Notes: generated by a model from the letters alone, not told the origin. 64,000 bases of DNA from an uncultured bacterium (GCA_948469375.1 CAOKLO010000001.1:104861-168860); one strand, 5' to 3'; numbered from the stretch's first letter, positions 1 to 8,245 are shown. Numbers and translations: made by a program.

Positions 1-247
1 GGCGGTTCAGGTTTCGGCTGATGGGATACTGCATATCCAGCGTGTCGTCCAGATAACGGATAATGTCCAGACACCGGTCCACACTACCCTCAAACAAGAG
101 ATAATCCGCCTTATCCAGGGCCAGACCAGCCCGGAGCAGCCGCTTGACCAGCTCGTCGTACAGCAGCAGCAGCAGCTCTCCCTGGGACATTTCGTTGATC
201 CCCTGTTCCTTATAGCCCTGGTACCCCTGGAAGCCTTTTCTGTCCAT
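1..247 (-). CDS. fliS: Flagellar export chaperone FliS (partial, C-terminus outside window)
   Basis: FliS is the cytosolic chaperone that binds the C-terminus of flagellin and keeps it unpolymerised before export. The visible 82 residues begin MDRKGFQGYQGYKEQGINEM, followed by SQGELLLLLYDELVKRLLRA, which is the start of the FliS four-helix bundle with its conserved Leu/Tyr-rich LLxLLYD stretch. The ATG ends at 247 and has an AAGGAG ribosome site just upstream. It follows fliD after about 30 nt, the usual fliD-fliS order, so it is probably read from the sigma-28 promoter at 3163-3189. The gene runs off the left edge. Confidence 0.88.
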   Translation of the reverse strand, partial: MDRKGFQGYQGYKEQGINEMSQGELLLLLYDELVKRLLRAGLALDKADYLLFEGSVDRCLDIIRYLDDTLDMQYPISRNLNR

Positions 248-277
248 TCTTGACTCCTTTTTAATGGATGACGATGA

Positions 278-3046
278 TTAGTAACCGGTGGAACCGCCCA
301 TCAGGCCGGAGAAGGCGGAGGCCTGAGAGTTCATCTCGGCGATCAATTGCTCCAGACGGCTGAACTGGGTGGTATAGCGGTCGATCTGGTCGGACATCTT
401 GTCCTGCCACCGCTCGATCTGGCTGTCGAGGCTGTCCATCTGGCTCTTCAGGGTGTTGCTGTTCAGAGAGGTGGGGGCCTTGACGGAACCGGCCCTGGTG
501 ATCAGTACGCCCTTGGGCTCGCCGGTGGTTTTGACATAGGTGTTCAGGGTGTTCTGCAAGGTCTGCATCAGCCCATCGCCGGAGGAGCCGCCCTCCTTGG
601 TCTTGGTGAAAGCGTTCTTCACCTTATCCGGGTCGCTGTCCAAAGCGGCGCGAAGCTTATCCTCGTCCAGGGACAGGGTGGTCAGCCCGTTGCTGTAGGA
701 GGTGCCGATGCCGATCTCCCGCAGGGTCTGTCCGTCGGTGCCGCCAGGCTGAATGGCGTTGAGCATCTTGCTGTAGAAGCTGGACAGGGTGGTATCGCCA
801 AACAGGATACCGGTCTTGGCCTTTTCGTTGTAGGCGGCCAGCTCACTCTCGCTGTACTGCTCCTCCTGCTCGGCGGTAAGGGGCTCGTACCGCTGCTTGT
901 TGCTGTTTGTCAGAGGCTGGGTGGAGTAGGCGCTCTTCAGCTCCGTGATCATCTCGTTGTAGTCGTCCACAAAGCTACGGATAGCCTCAACAATCTTATC
1001 GGAATCGGTGGTGGTGTTAAAGGTAATGGGCTCGTAGTCGCCCTCGCCGTCCTTGGGCTTCGCCTCAAAGGTGCCCTTCACGTTGACGGTCAGGCCGTCC
1101 AGGTTGAAGCTGTTGCTGCTGCGGGTCAGGCTCTCAAACCGCTTGCCGTTGATCTCCACATCCATGACGGCGTCCTGTCCGCTGGTATAGCTGGCGGTCA
1201 GCTGGGGCTTGAGCTCGCTGCCGTCCGAGCTTACCGTAAAGTCCATCATTTTGCCGGTATCGTCGGTTACGACAAGCTGCCCAGAAGCCTTATTATAGCT
1301 GGCAGTATAGCCAAAGGAGCTGAACGAGCCCTGGTTGTTCAGCTTATTGGCAATGTCCTCCATGGAGTCGGCGTTCGTGACGTCAAAGCTGAAATCAAAC
1401 TTGTCAAACCCAAAGGTAATGGATTTGCTTTGGCCGTCCGCCAAGCCGAGGCCATAGGTCTGGGAGAAATTATTCTTGCCGCTGCCGGAGGAAACGAACA
1501 TGCCCTCCGCCAGTCCGCCGAACTCGATCTTGCCGTTGGCGCCGGTCTCGGTGGCGGTGAACTTGAACTCGTTGGTCAGCTTGGAGTAGCTCACCTTTAC
1601 GCCCGACTCAGCGTTGGAGTTGATGGAGTTCATCAGGCCCTCCAGGGTGGTGTCCTCCGTGAGGTTGATGTTGGTGCCGTTGATCGAGAAGTCATACATA
1701 AACTTGCCGTCGGAGTTCACCCGGTAATAGTTGCCGTCCTCGTGGAGGCGCACCTTGTTGCCGGCGGCGTCAACAAGTCTGCTGGTGTTCACCGAGCCCA
1801 CCGGCTTCAGGCGGTTGTCAGCGGTGAACAGGTCGCCCATCAGGTCGCTGACCTTTTTGCTGGTGTTGATATAGTTGGCATCGCCGTTTTCAAAGCCCAG
1901 AGCCTGAATGCCGGTGCCGCCCAGGCTCAGCACGTCGCCTTCGACGGAGGGGGTGAAGGACAGCTTGTCGTCCTGCCTGTCCACGGTGACCCTGCCGGAG
2001 CCGAAAGCCTTGTCCAGCTCCTTCTGGAGGTTTTCCATGAAGGACCCGTTGGGGTCGGAGCCGTTCACATCGGTGGCCTTAATCACGTCCGACAGATTGA
2101 TGGTTTTGCTGACGCCATTGAGGCTGATGCCCAGGGTCTTGTCGGCCAGGTAGCTGTAAGTCTTGACGTCGTGGTCGGCCAGGGCGGCGTTTCCCACCTT
2201 GATGGTCTTGTCGCCGTCATCCTCGTTACCCAGACCGAACTTGTCCTTGATCTTGCCGGAGGAGGAGGTGATGGAGATATTGTTGCCGTTGCCCAGTCCG
2301 TCGGTGAAGGTGATGGTGCCGTCTCCGTTCGCCACAGCCTTAACGGCCCGGTCGGCGGTGGTGGTCTCGTTGAACCCGTTCTTGGTGTAGCTGTAGGTGA
2401 CCTCGCTGAGCTTTTTGTTGATGGCGTTGGCCAGCTTTTCCGCGCTGGTGTTCCCCTCAAACTCGTCGATGTCCTCCAGCTCGTCGAAGCTGATGTCAAA
2501 GGTGGTGCCGTTGGTGCCGCCGTACTGGAAGGTCAGGGAGCCGGAAATATTGCTCACCGTCATCTTACCGGAGATATCAAAATCCTTGCCGCCCACGGCG
2601 CTGGCGATCTCGCCCGCAGACTGTCCGCCCAAGCCGGACACGGTGTAGGTGGCGGCGGTGGCCATCTGCTTGACGGCGTTGATCTTGATGTCGCTGGAGC
2701 TCTTGCCGCTGGCGGTGATCTTGTCGGCGTAGGTGCCCAAAACGGCGGTATTTACCGCATTGGTGAAAAAGCTGCTGCTGAGCAGGTTGGTTTTGGAGGT
2801 ATAGGAGGTATACTTGGTGTTGAGGTTGGCCGCCTTGTCGATGATGCTACGGTAAGCCTCCTGCTGCCACTCGATCCTGGTACGCTTTTTCAGCAGGTTT
2901 TGGATTTTCATTTTGATGCCGGAGACCGCGTTTTCGATCATGGTCTCGGTATCCATGCCGCTGGCCAGGCCGCTGATCACATTTCGGCTGCCATAGATGC
3001 TGCTAGTTCTGGAAGTGCTGTTCATCATGCTGGTAATAGACGCCAT
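278..3046 (-). CDS. fliD: Flagellar filament cap protein FliD (HAP2)
   Basis: FliD forms the cap at the filament tip under which flagellin subunits fold and insert. The N-terminus (NVISGLASGMDTETMIENAV, then a helical QNLLKKRTRIEWQQEAYRS stretch at about residues 40-65) is the FliD_N domain. The C-terminus has FliD_C features: VDDYNEMITELKSAY, then a helical DSLDSQIERWQDKM region near the end. I start it at MASITSMM because AGAAAGGAGCGG lies just upstream of that ATG; the frame stays open 14 codons further. At 922 residues it is long for the family (commonly about 400-700), and the extra length lies in the central Gly/Ser/Thr/Asn-rich part. It is followed by fliS. Confidence 0.93.
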   Translation of the reverse strand: MASITSMMNSTSRTSSIYGSRNVISGLASGMDTETMIENAVSGIKMKIQNLLKKRTRIEWQQEAYRSIIDKAANLNTKYTSYTSKTNLLSSSFFTNAVNTAVLGTYADKITASGKSSSDIKINAVKQMATAATYTVSGLGGQSAGEIASAVGGKDFDISGKMTVSNISGSLTFQYGGTNGTTFDISFDELEDIDEFEGNTSAEKLANAINKKLSEVTYSYTKNGFNETTTADRAVKAVANGDGTITFTDGLGNGNNISITSSSGKIKDKFGLGNEDDGDKTIKVGNAALADHDVKTYSYLADKTLGISLNGVSKTINLSDVIKATDVNGSDPNGSFMENLQKELDKAFGSGRVTVDRQDDKLSFTPSVEGDVLSLGGTGIQALGFENGDANYINTSKKVSDLMGDLFTADNRLKPVGSVNTSRLVDAAGNKVRLHEDGNYYRVNSDGKFMYDFSINGTNINLTEDTTLEGLMNSINSNAESGVKVSYSKLTNEFKFTATETGANGKIEFGGLAEGMFVSSGSGKNNFSQTYGLGLADGQSKSITFGFDKFDFSFDVTNADSMEDIANKLNNQGSFSSFGYTASYNKASGQLVVTDDTGKMMDFTVSSDGSELKPQLTASYTSGQDAVMDVEINGKRFESLTRSSNSFNLDGLTVNVKGTFEAKPKDGEGDYEPITFNTTTDSDKIVEAIRSFVDDYNEMITELKSAYSTQPLTNSNKQRYEPLTAEQEEQYSESELAAYNEKAKTGILFGDTTLSSFYSKMLNAIQPGGTDGQTLREIGIGTSYSNGLTTLSLDEDKLRAALDSDPDKVKNAFTKTKEGGSSGDGLMQTLQNTLNTYVKTTGEPKGVLITRAGSVKAPTSLNSNTLKSQMDSLDSQIERWQDKMSDQIDRYTTQFSRLEQLIAEMNSQASAFSGLMGGSTGY

Positions 3047-3162
3047 ATTAGACCGCTCCTTTCTAAAAAGCTCATGGGCAAAACGCACCGCCCAAAGCGC
3101 ATTTGCAAAGGGAAATTTCTAAAAATTTTTTCACAGTTTTTTTGCTCTACCTCTGTTCTTTT

Positions 3163-3189
3163 TTATCGACCTGTAGTATATTAAACTTA
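3163..3189 (-). promoter_or_regulatory. Sigma-28 (FliA/SigD) promoter for fliD-fliS
   Basis: On the minus strand TAAG (3189-3186) is followed after exactly 15 nt by GTCGATAA (3170-3163). The consensus for flagellar sigma-28 is TAAA-N15-GCCGATAA, so both boxes match with one mismatch each. It lies about 115 nt upstream of the fliD ATG in an AT-rich gap. The sigma factor itself is encoded at 9787-10629. It overlaps the divergent upstream region of the ParA gene. Confidence 0.72.
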
Positions 3190-3230
3190 AGACTTTTCCC
3201 CAAGTTTTTGTGAAAGGGAGGGAACGTTTC

Positions 3231-4043
3231 TTGACTCAGATTATCACCGTCACCAACCAGAAGGGAGGGGTGGGTAAGACCACCACCGCCTCGGCCCTGG
3301 TGTGCGGGCTCCACCAGCGCGGCGCCAGGGTCTTGGGCATTGACCTGGACCCCCAAGGCAACCTGGGCTTCACCCTGGGGCTGGACATCGGCTCGAGCAG
3401 CACCGTGTACGACGTATTCAAGGGGACCTGTTCCATGGAGGAGGCCATCTCATCCACCGAGTACGGCGACATACTGCCTTCGGACATTATGCTGTCCACC
3501 GCAGAGGTGGAGTTTACCGCTCCCCGCCGGGAATTCATGCTCAGCGATCTGCTCACCGGTGTGCGCGACCGGTACGATTTCGTCATCATTGATACGCCGC
3601 CAGCTTTGAATATCCTGACGGTCAACGCCTACGTGGCCTCCAGCGGGCTCATTGTCCCCATGGAGGCGGAGGTGCTCAGCCTGGTGGGCGTCACCCAGCT
3701 CCAGGAGACCATTGAGGCCGTGCGGGACGCCTTCAACCCCCACCTGAAGGTCATCGGCATCCTCATCAACAAGTTCAACGGACGGCTCACCCTGTCCAAG
3801 GACATTTTGGAGCTGGCCCAGGAGGTGGCCGGCCAACTGGGCAGCCAGGTGTTCCAGGCCAAGATCCACCGGGGAGTGGGCGTGGCCATGGCCCCGGCCC
3901 ACGGGCAGAGCGTGCTCACCTACCAGCCGGACTCCCGCCCCGCCCAGGATTTCCAAGAAATCGTGGACGCGGTGGCCGGCGAGCGTTTCCCCCGGCCCAA
4001 GACCACATTCCGGCAGAAGTATATCTCTAAATTTTTCAATTGA
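3231..4043 (+). CDS. ParA/Soj/MinD-superfamily ATPase
   Basis: A deviant Walker-A ATPase of the ParA family, whose members form ATP-bound dimers that bind DNA or membrane and position cargo. With the TTG start at 3231 (270 residues) the motif KGGVGKTT is at 11-18, switch I DLDPQGNL near 40, and Walker B VIIDTPP near 120. The TTG is chosen because AAAGGGAGG sits 9 nt upstream; an in-frame GTG at 3210 has no such site. It is closest in character to chromosomal Soj but has no parB neighbour. Its partner gene is instead the ComFB-domain protein 18 nt downstream. It is probably not FlhG, because it lacks the usual flhF neighbour and the FlhG N-terminal extension. The role in positioning is inferred. 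Confidence 0.9.
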   Translation: MTQIITVTNQKGGVGKTTTASALVCGLHQRGARVLGIDLDPQGNLGFTLGLDIGSSSTVYDVFKGTCSMEEAISSTEYGDILPSDIMLSTAEVEFTAPRREFMLSDLLTGVRDRYDFVIIDTPPALNILTVNAYVASSGLIVPMEAEVLSLVGVTQLQETIEAVRDAFNPHLKVIGILINKFNGRLTLSKDILELAQEVAGQLGSQVFQAKIHRGVGVAMAPAHGQSVLTYQPDSRPAQDFQEIVDAVAGERFPRPKTTFRQKYISKFFN

Positions 4044-4061
4044 GTAAGGAGTATCAGCATC

Positions 4062-4793
4062 ATGGCATCAAAGGACAAAACCAGCAAGACCGCGCGGGTG
4101 ATGAACCTGCTGAGCAAGAAGACCGACCCCGCCCTGGAGGAGTCCGCCGGGAAACCGGCGGAGCAGCCCGCTTCCCCTGTGCCTCCCATTGTCACCGCTA
4201 TGGCCCCGGACGCCGCCGTGTCGGTGCAGATCAAAAACGCCCTGGAGGACGCCCTGGAGGGCGAGCTGGACTCCCAGGAGGCGGAGCTCCAGCCCGCTTC
4301 CCAGGCTCAGGCGGAGTTTGTGTCCGTCCAGGTGGCCGCGCCCGGGGAGGAGCCCGTATCTGCGGAGCCTGATTCTCAGCCCGAACCTGCCGCGCCCCTT
4401 TCCGCGCCTGCGGCGGAGGAGCCTGCGCCGGTTGCTGAGGAAGCCCCCGCGTCGGCCGCTGAGGTACCGGCCGGGCTGGTGGAGGAGCCCACTATGTGGA
4501 AGGAACCGCTTCAGCCGATAGACCCCGGCTATATCAACGTGATGCAGGTTTTGGTGGAGGAAAAGGCCCCGAAATACGTAAAGATGTTCGGCCTTTGCGA
4601 CTGCGCCCGCTGCATGGAGGACGTGAAAGCGTTTACGCTGAACCACCTGCCCCCCAAGTATGTGGTGCTGGAGCCGGGGGACCGGATTCCCCGCCTGACG
4701 GTCTATGAGGGCAAGTTCAGCAGCGACATTACGGCCCAGCTCCTTCAGGCCTGCAAGATTGTCCATAATACCCCCCATCACGGCCGGGACTGA
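4062..4793 (+). CDS. ComFB-domain protein with basic N-terminus and Pro/Ala/Glu-rich linker
   Basis: A 243-residue protein in three parts. Residues 1-21 are basic (MASKDKTSKTARVMNLLSKK). Residues 22-150 are low-complexity and acidic, rich in Pro, Ala and Glu. Residues 155-240 are a ComFB domain, with INVMQVLVEEKAP, then CDCARCMEDV (Cys179, 181, 184), then LNHLPPKYVV, the family hallmark. ComFB was first named from the Bacillus comF operon, and some members are reported to bind cyclic dinucleotides. The ATG has TAAGGAG upstream and is 18 nt from the ParA stop, so the two are co-transcribed. ParA partners often carry a short basic N-terminal peptide that stimulates the ATPase, which fits residues 1-21, but this is inference. 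A terminator follows. Confidence 0.82.
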   Translation: MASKDKTSKTARVMNLLSKKTDPALEESAGKPAEQPASPVPPIVTAMAPDAAVSVQIKNALEDALEGELDSQEAELQPASQAQAEFVSVQVAAPGEEPVSAEPDSQPEPAAPLSAPAAEEPAPVAEEAPASAAEVPAGLVEEPTMWKEPLQPIDPGYINVMQVLVEEKAPKYVKMFGLCDCARCMEDVKAFTLNHLPPKYVVLEPGDRIPRLTVYEGKFSSDITAQLLQACKIVHNTPHHGRD

Positions 4794-4807
4794 GCAAACA
4801 GGCAAAA

Positions 4808-4845
4808 ATCTCTGGCGGGCCAGAACGTCCGCCAGAGATTTTTTA
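4808..4845. terminator. Bidirectional intrinsic terminator
   Basis: An 11-bp stem ATCTCTGGCGG / CCGCCAGAGAT (4808-4818 with 4829-4839) is followed by TTTTTAT on the plus strand and preceded by AAAAA, giving a U-tract on the minus strand. It lies between the convergent ComFB gene and the last gene of the flagellar operon and can end both transcripts. Confidence 0.9.
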
Positions 4846-4863
4846 TGTTTCCTGATGCCTGAC

Positions 4864-6153
4864 TCAGTTCTCAGGCGCTTCCTCCTCAATGGGGGGCAGC
4901 TGCTGGGGATAGGGATTGGTAAGCTGCTCCCATAGGGTGTTTACATTCTCCATGCAGATGAAATAGACGCTGGTCATCATGTTGTCGGGAATGCCCAGTT
5001 CCTCCGCTAATGTCGTGATGCGGTCCCAGTCGGCGGACTCGTAGCTGAGCACCAGATCGTACAGCATTCCGCACCGGCCCTCGTGGGTCAGCAGAGCGGT
5101 TTTGATATCGTCGGCCACCGGTACTTCGGCCAGAATTTCCTCTAAGGGCGCGTCAATGAGGTAATTCAGCGTGGAGAACATACCCATGAGGTAGGCCTCT
5201 GACTTGGAAATGGGTACGTTTTTGGCGTGAGTGATCAGCTCGCTGCAAAAATTGGCCCGCATAAAGGAGAGCTTCAAAAACTCCTCCGATCCGGGGTCCG
5301 TCTCGTTTTCCGCGTTGCTGGCGCTGAGCAGGTAAATCCACTGCTTCAGCTGCCCCAGACCCAGGGTCATGATGGCCTGGGTGATGGTGGTGGCCCGGTG
5401 GCGCAGGGCAAAATAGGCGGAGTTGACCATTTTCAAAAGGCCGTAGGTCAGGCTGGCGTCCGCAGCGATTAAGGTCTCAATTTCCTCCACGTTGGGCTCG
5501 TCCCTGGTGACGGCTACCATCAGTTGGAAGAAGTTGCTTTGGATGTAGGAGCTGCTGTGGGCGCGGGTGGTCAGCTTGTCGGCCACATAGGGGCCCTCCA
5601 GGCCGTCGGCGCCCAAAGCGATGGCTCGCTGATAGAGTTGCGGGTCATCGATGTTGGTGACAATGCACTTGATGTTCATGCTGTGGGCAATTTCCACCGT
5701 GTTGCGAATGGCCAGCTCCGTTGCGGTTTTGGCGTTGATTTTGATAAAGTGGATATCGTCCAGCAGGGACAGGTAGCGGGGGGTGAACTGAAAATCGTTT
5801 ACCGCAATGCGGTAGCCCTCCTTGACATACTGCTGCACCAGGTGCATGGACAGGGGATGAATGATAACCGCGTCGTCGATTTGAATGACCAGGTCGTTCT
5901 TGTCGAAGAGACGGGGCGTCTTTTTCATCAGCAGCATGGTGGTAAAGGTCATGAAATTCAGCGTGCCCTTGAGCACCTTGGGGCTGTTGTCGGTGAGAAA
6001 GCTATAGATGGTATTGGCGGCGGCAAATTCCGCGCTTGAGGTGGAGCTGTCGCTGCTAAAGGCCTGATTGGCCCCGTGATATAGGATTTCATGTCCCAGG
6101 GTATTGCCCTCAGGGTCCCGGATGGGTTGCCGCACGATGTATTTGCCGCTCAT
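4864..6153 (-). CDS. Degenerate EAL plus HDOD domain signalling protein (YuxH-like)
   Basis: A 429-residue protein with an N-terminal EAL-like domain (about 1-200) and a C-terminal HDOD domain (about 205-400, LTYGLLKMVNSAYF and LGLGQLKQWIYLLS). The EAL part keeps the fold signature (VRQPIRDPEGNTLGHEILYH) but has lost catalytic positions: the usual DDFG is NDFQ and the usual KID is KIN. Hydrolysis of c-di-GMP is therefore unlikely and a binding or scaffold role is more plausible. It is the last gene of the flagellar operon, 27 nt after cheV, and ends at the bidirectional terminator. Bacillus YuxH has the same domain pair. Confidence 0.85.
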   Translation of the reverse strand: MSGKYIVRQPIRDPEGNTLGHEILYHGANQAFSSDSSTSSAEFAAANTIYSFLTDNSPKVLKGTLNFMTFTTMLLMKKTPRLFDKNDLVIQIDDAVIIHPLSMHLVQQYVKEGYRIAVNDFQFTPRYLSLLDDIHFIKINAKTATELAIRNTVEIAHSMNIKCIVTNIDDPQLYQRAIALGADGLEGPYVADKLTTRAHSSSYIQSNFFQLMVAVTRDEPNVEEIETLIAADASLTYGLLKMVNSAYFALRHRATTITQAIMTLGLGQLKQWIYLLSASNAENETDPGSEEFLKLSFMRANFCSELITHAKNVPISKSEAYLMGMFSTLNYLIDAPLEEILAEVPVADDIKTALLTHEGRCGMLYDLVLSYESADWDRITTLAEELGIPDNMMTSVYFICMENVNTLWEQLTNPYPQQLPPIEEEAPEN

Positions 6154-6180
6154 AAAAACTGCCTCCTATCTGGTCCTTCC

Positions 6181-7113
6181 TTATCCGTGGGTCTGCTCAT
6201 ACTGCAAGAGCAGGTGGTCCATCACATCCACCAAATGGCCGATTTCCGGCTTGGTGAGCTGCTCATCCGCGCCCAGGTCGCGGCCCTTAAGGCGCATCTC
6301 TTCGCTGATGAGAGAGGAGAAAATGATGAGGGGAATCTCCTTAAACCGGCTAGTGCTCTCCTTTACCAGCTTGGTCAGCCGGTGGCCGTCCATCTGGGGC
6401 ATTTCAATGTCGGTGATGATAAGGGCCACGTCACGGGTCAAATCTCCGTTCTGGGGCACGGCGCTGAGCGCCTCCCACAGCTCCAGGCCGTTGGAGAACA
6501 TGTGCAGGTTGACGTAGTTCGCCTTGCGCAGGGAGTCCTCAATCATCTTGCTGAGCAGGATGGAGTCCTCCGCCACCCAAATGGGCTTGTCGTTGCGCTC
6601 ACGGGGACCCAGCTGCTCCACCTCGGAGATTTGGATGGAGGTCTCCGGGGCAATTTCGGCCACAATACGCTCAAAGTCCAGGATGGTGACCAGCTCGCCC
6701 TCGCACTGGGCAATGCCGGTGGCCACGCTTTCCGCCCCGCCGGACACGGTTTTGTCCGGCTTGGAAATATCCGTCCAGGAGATGCGGCTGATGCGGTCCA
6801 CGGTGTGGACCCGGAAGGCGATGCACATCTTGTTGAAATTGGTGACGATGAAGATGTCCTTAGCATCCTTCGGACTGTCCACGCCCAGGTATTGGGGCAG
6901 GTCCACCACAGTGATTACGGTATCCCGGGGCTTAAAAATGCCCTCCACCGACGGGTGGGACAGGGGCATGGGCTTCACCGGCGCGGAGATCATGATTTCC
7001 AGCACCTTGGCAACGTTGATGCCGTACAGGTTGCCGCCGATGGTGAATTTCATGACCTCGATTTCGTTGGTGCCGGACTCCAGCAGGATGCCCCGCTTGT
7101 TCTCTTCCATCAT
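6181..7113 (-). CDS. cheV: Chemotaxis coupling/adaptation protein CheV
   Basis: CheV joins a CheW-like domain, which couples receptors to the kinase CheA, with a phospho-accepting receiver domain used in adaptation. The CheW-like part covers about residues 15-160 (MKFTIGGNLYGINVAKVLEI). The receiver covers about 175-305, with the phospho-acceptor Asp235 in LIITDIEMPQMDG. I use the ATG at 7113 because AAAGGGAG lies 8 nt upstream; a GTG at 7122 would sit inside that site. CheA and CheW are not in the window, so the partners must be encoded elsewhere. Confidence 0.93.
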   Translation of the reverse strand: MMEENKRGILLESGTNEIEVMKFTIGGNLYGINVAKVLEIMISAPVKPMPLSHPSVEGIFKPRDTVITVVDLPQYLGVDSPKDAKDIFIVTNFNKMCIAFRVHTVDRISRISWTDISKPDKTVSGGAESVATGIAQCEGELVTILDFERIVAEIAPETSIQISEVEQLGPRERNDKPIWVAEDSILLSKMIEDSLRKANYVNLHMFSNGLELWEALSAVPQNGDLTRDVALIITDIEMPQMDGHRLTKLVKESTSRFKEIPLIIFSSLISEEMRLKGRDLGADEQLTKPEIGHLVDVMDHLLLQYEQTHG

Positions 7114-7143
7114 TTCCAACACTCCCTTTCCGCGTGTGCGGTC

Positions 7144-7626
7144 TCAAATGATAAGTTCCTTGCGGCCGTAGCAGCGCACACAGCCCAGGCCGCTGTTTAC
7201 GTCAAAGAGCAGCGTGCGGGCCACCGACCCGCCCACGTCCTCTTTCAAAAGACGGATGCCCTCTTTTTTCAGGTTGAGCTTGACGCTCTCGATATTTCTC
7301 TGCCCAATGTTGCCCAGGGAACCGCTGCCGTCCTTAAACATCATGGCTCCTCCGGCAATCTTGGCAGTAATTCTGGAACGGTTGGCGCCCTTAGCTTCCA
7401 TCTGCTTTAAGGTTTCTCTGATCCCGGTATCGGCATATTTCATCGGATTTTTACGCCCTGCCTCCATATTAATCGGTAACATGATATGGACCAAAGCACC
7501 CAGCTTGAGGGCCGGATCGTGCAGGCAAATGCCGATACAGGACCCCAGCGCGTAGGTAATTAACATACCCTCCCCTTTGGCCATTTTCATGTCCGCAATG
7601 CCGATTGTGATCTTACCTTCAGCCAT
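7144..7626 (-). CDS. cheD: Chemoreceptor glutamine deamidase CheD
   Basis: CheD deamidates glutamines on chemoreceptors and, in Bacillus-type systems, binds and stimulates CheC. The catalytic Cys30 is in TYALGSCIGICLHD and the catalytic His46 in GALVHIMLP; Thr24 fits the third site residue. Length (160 residues) is typical. The ATG overlaps the cheC stop by 8 nt (ATGGCTGA), so the pair is translationally coupled and probably made in similar amounts. A GTG one codon upstream is possible. Next in the operon is cheV. Confidence 0.94.
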   Translation of the reverse strand: MAEGKITIGIADMKMAKGEGMLITYALGSCIGICLHDPALKLGALVHIMLPINMEAGRKNPMKYADTGIRETLKQMEAKGANRSRITAKIAGGAMMFKDGSGSLGNIGQRNIESVKLNLKKEGIRLLKEDVGGSVARTLLFDVNSGLGCVRCYGRKELII

Positions 7627-8245
7627 CACTTACGCCCAGCTTCCGTAATAGAACATTCAAAGACCGGAGGTCCGGGGACATCAGCAGGCGGCAGGGAACC
7701 TGCTTATTCTCACTAACAAAATTGCCTCCGATGGTCATAATATAATCAGACTGTCCGCCGTACTCCGCCATGGGCACGGCCAGAATAGCCCCTTGCATAT
7801 CCACGGTAAAGGCAGGCACCGTCAGGTTTACCTCCATGCCGGCCAGACCGCTCAGCGCGTTAATAAAGGTGGAGATCATAATATTGCCGACCTCGATCAG
7901 GGCGGAGTGCTCCATCTCGGTGAGCTGGCTGTAATCCTCCACGGCCTTGCCCATCATGCTCTCCAGCACGATGTTGACAAATTCCAGGGGCTGCACCGAC
8001 AGCATAATGCCGGTCAGCTGGCCGCTGAGCTTCACCAGTACGCCGGCGGTGATCTCCTCCGGACCGCCGATCCACTCGATGGCCTCGTTATATCCCATGA
8101 TGCGCACCTCGGGCAGCGTGATGCGCACCGCACGCCCCAGCATTTGGGACAGGGCGGTGGCGGCGTTGCCGGTGCCCATACTGCCGATCTCCCGGAGGGT
8201 ATCCAACTCCAGGGAGTTCAGCTCGTCGTAGTTTTTTATCGCCAT
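7619..8245 (-). CDS. cheC: CheY-P phosphatase CheC
   Basis: CheC dephosphorylates CheY-P and forms a feedback complex with CheD. The family has two sites of the form (D/S)xxxExxN. The second is intact here (SALIEVGN, Glu118 and Asn121). In the first, DTLREIGS has Glu19 but Ser22 where Asn is expected, so that half is probably weak or inactive. A GAGGAGG site precedes the ATG by 7 nt. It lies after the rod-protein genes and overlaps cheD. FliY in the same operon has two further phosphatase sites. Confidence 0.94.
   Translation of the reverse strand: MAIKNYDELNSLELDTLREIGSMGTGNAATALSQMLGRAVRITLPEVRIMGYNEAIEWIGGPEEITAGVLVKLSGQLTGIMLSVQPLEFVNIVLESMMGKAVEDYSQLTEMEHSALIEVGNIMISTFINALSGLAGMEVNLTVPAFTVDMQGAILAVPMAEYGGQSDYIMTIGGNFVSENKQVPCRLLMSPDLRSLNVLLRKLGVSDG

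Noticed and set aside
347-3184. 945-codon plus-strand open frame opposite fliD
   Set aside because: Its translation is a Gly/Ala/Val/Leu/His-rich mirror of the fliD codons with no domain, and fliD has clear motifs and a ribosome site. High GC and codon bias leave the opposite frame open.
3231-4043. FlhG (flagellar number regulator) identity for the ParA-like gene
   Set aside because: No flhF neighbour and no FlhG-type N-terminal motif, and the sequence reads as Soj-like. Left as a ParA-superfamily ATPase.
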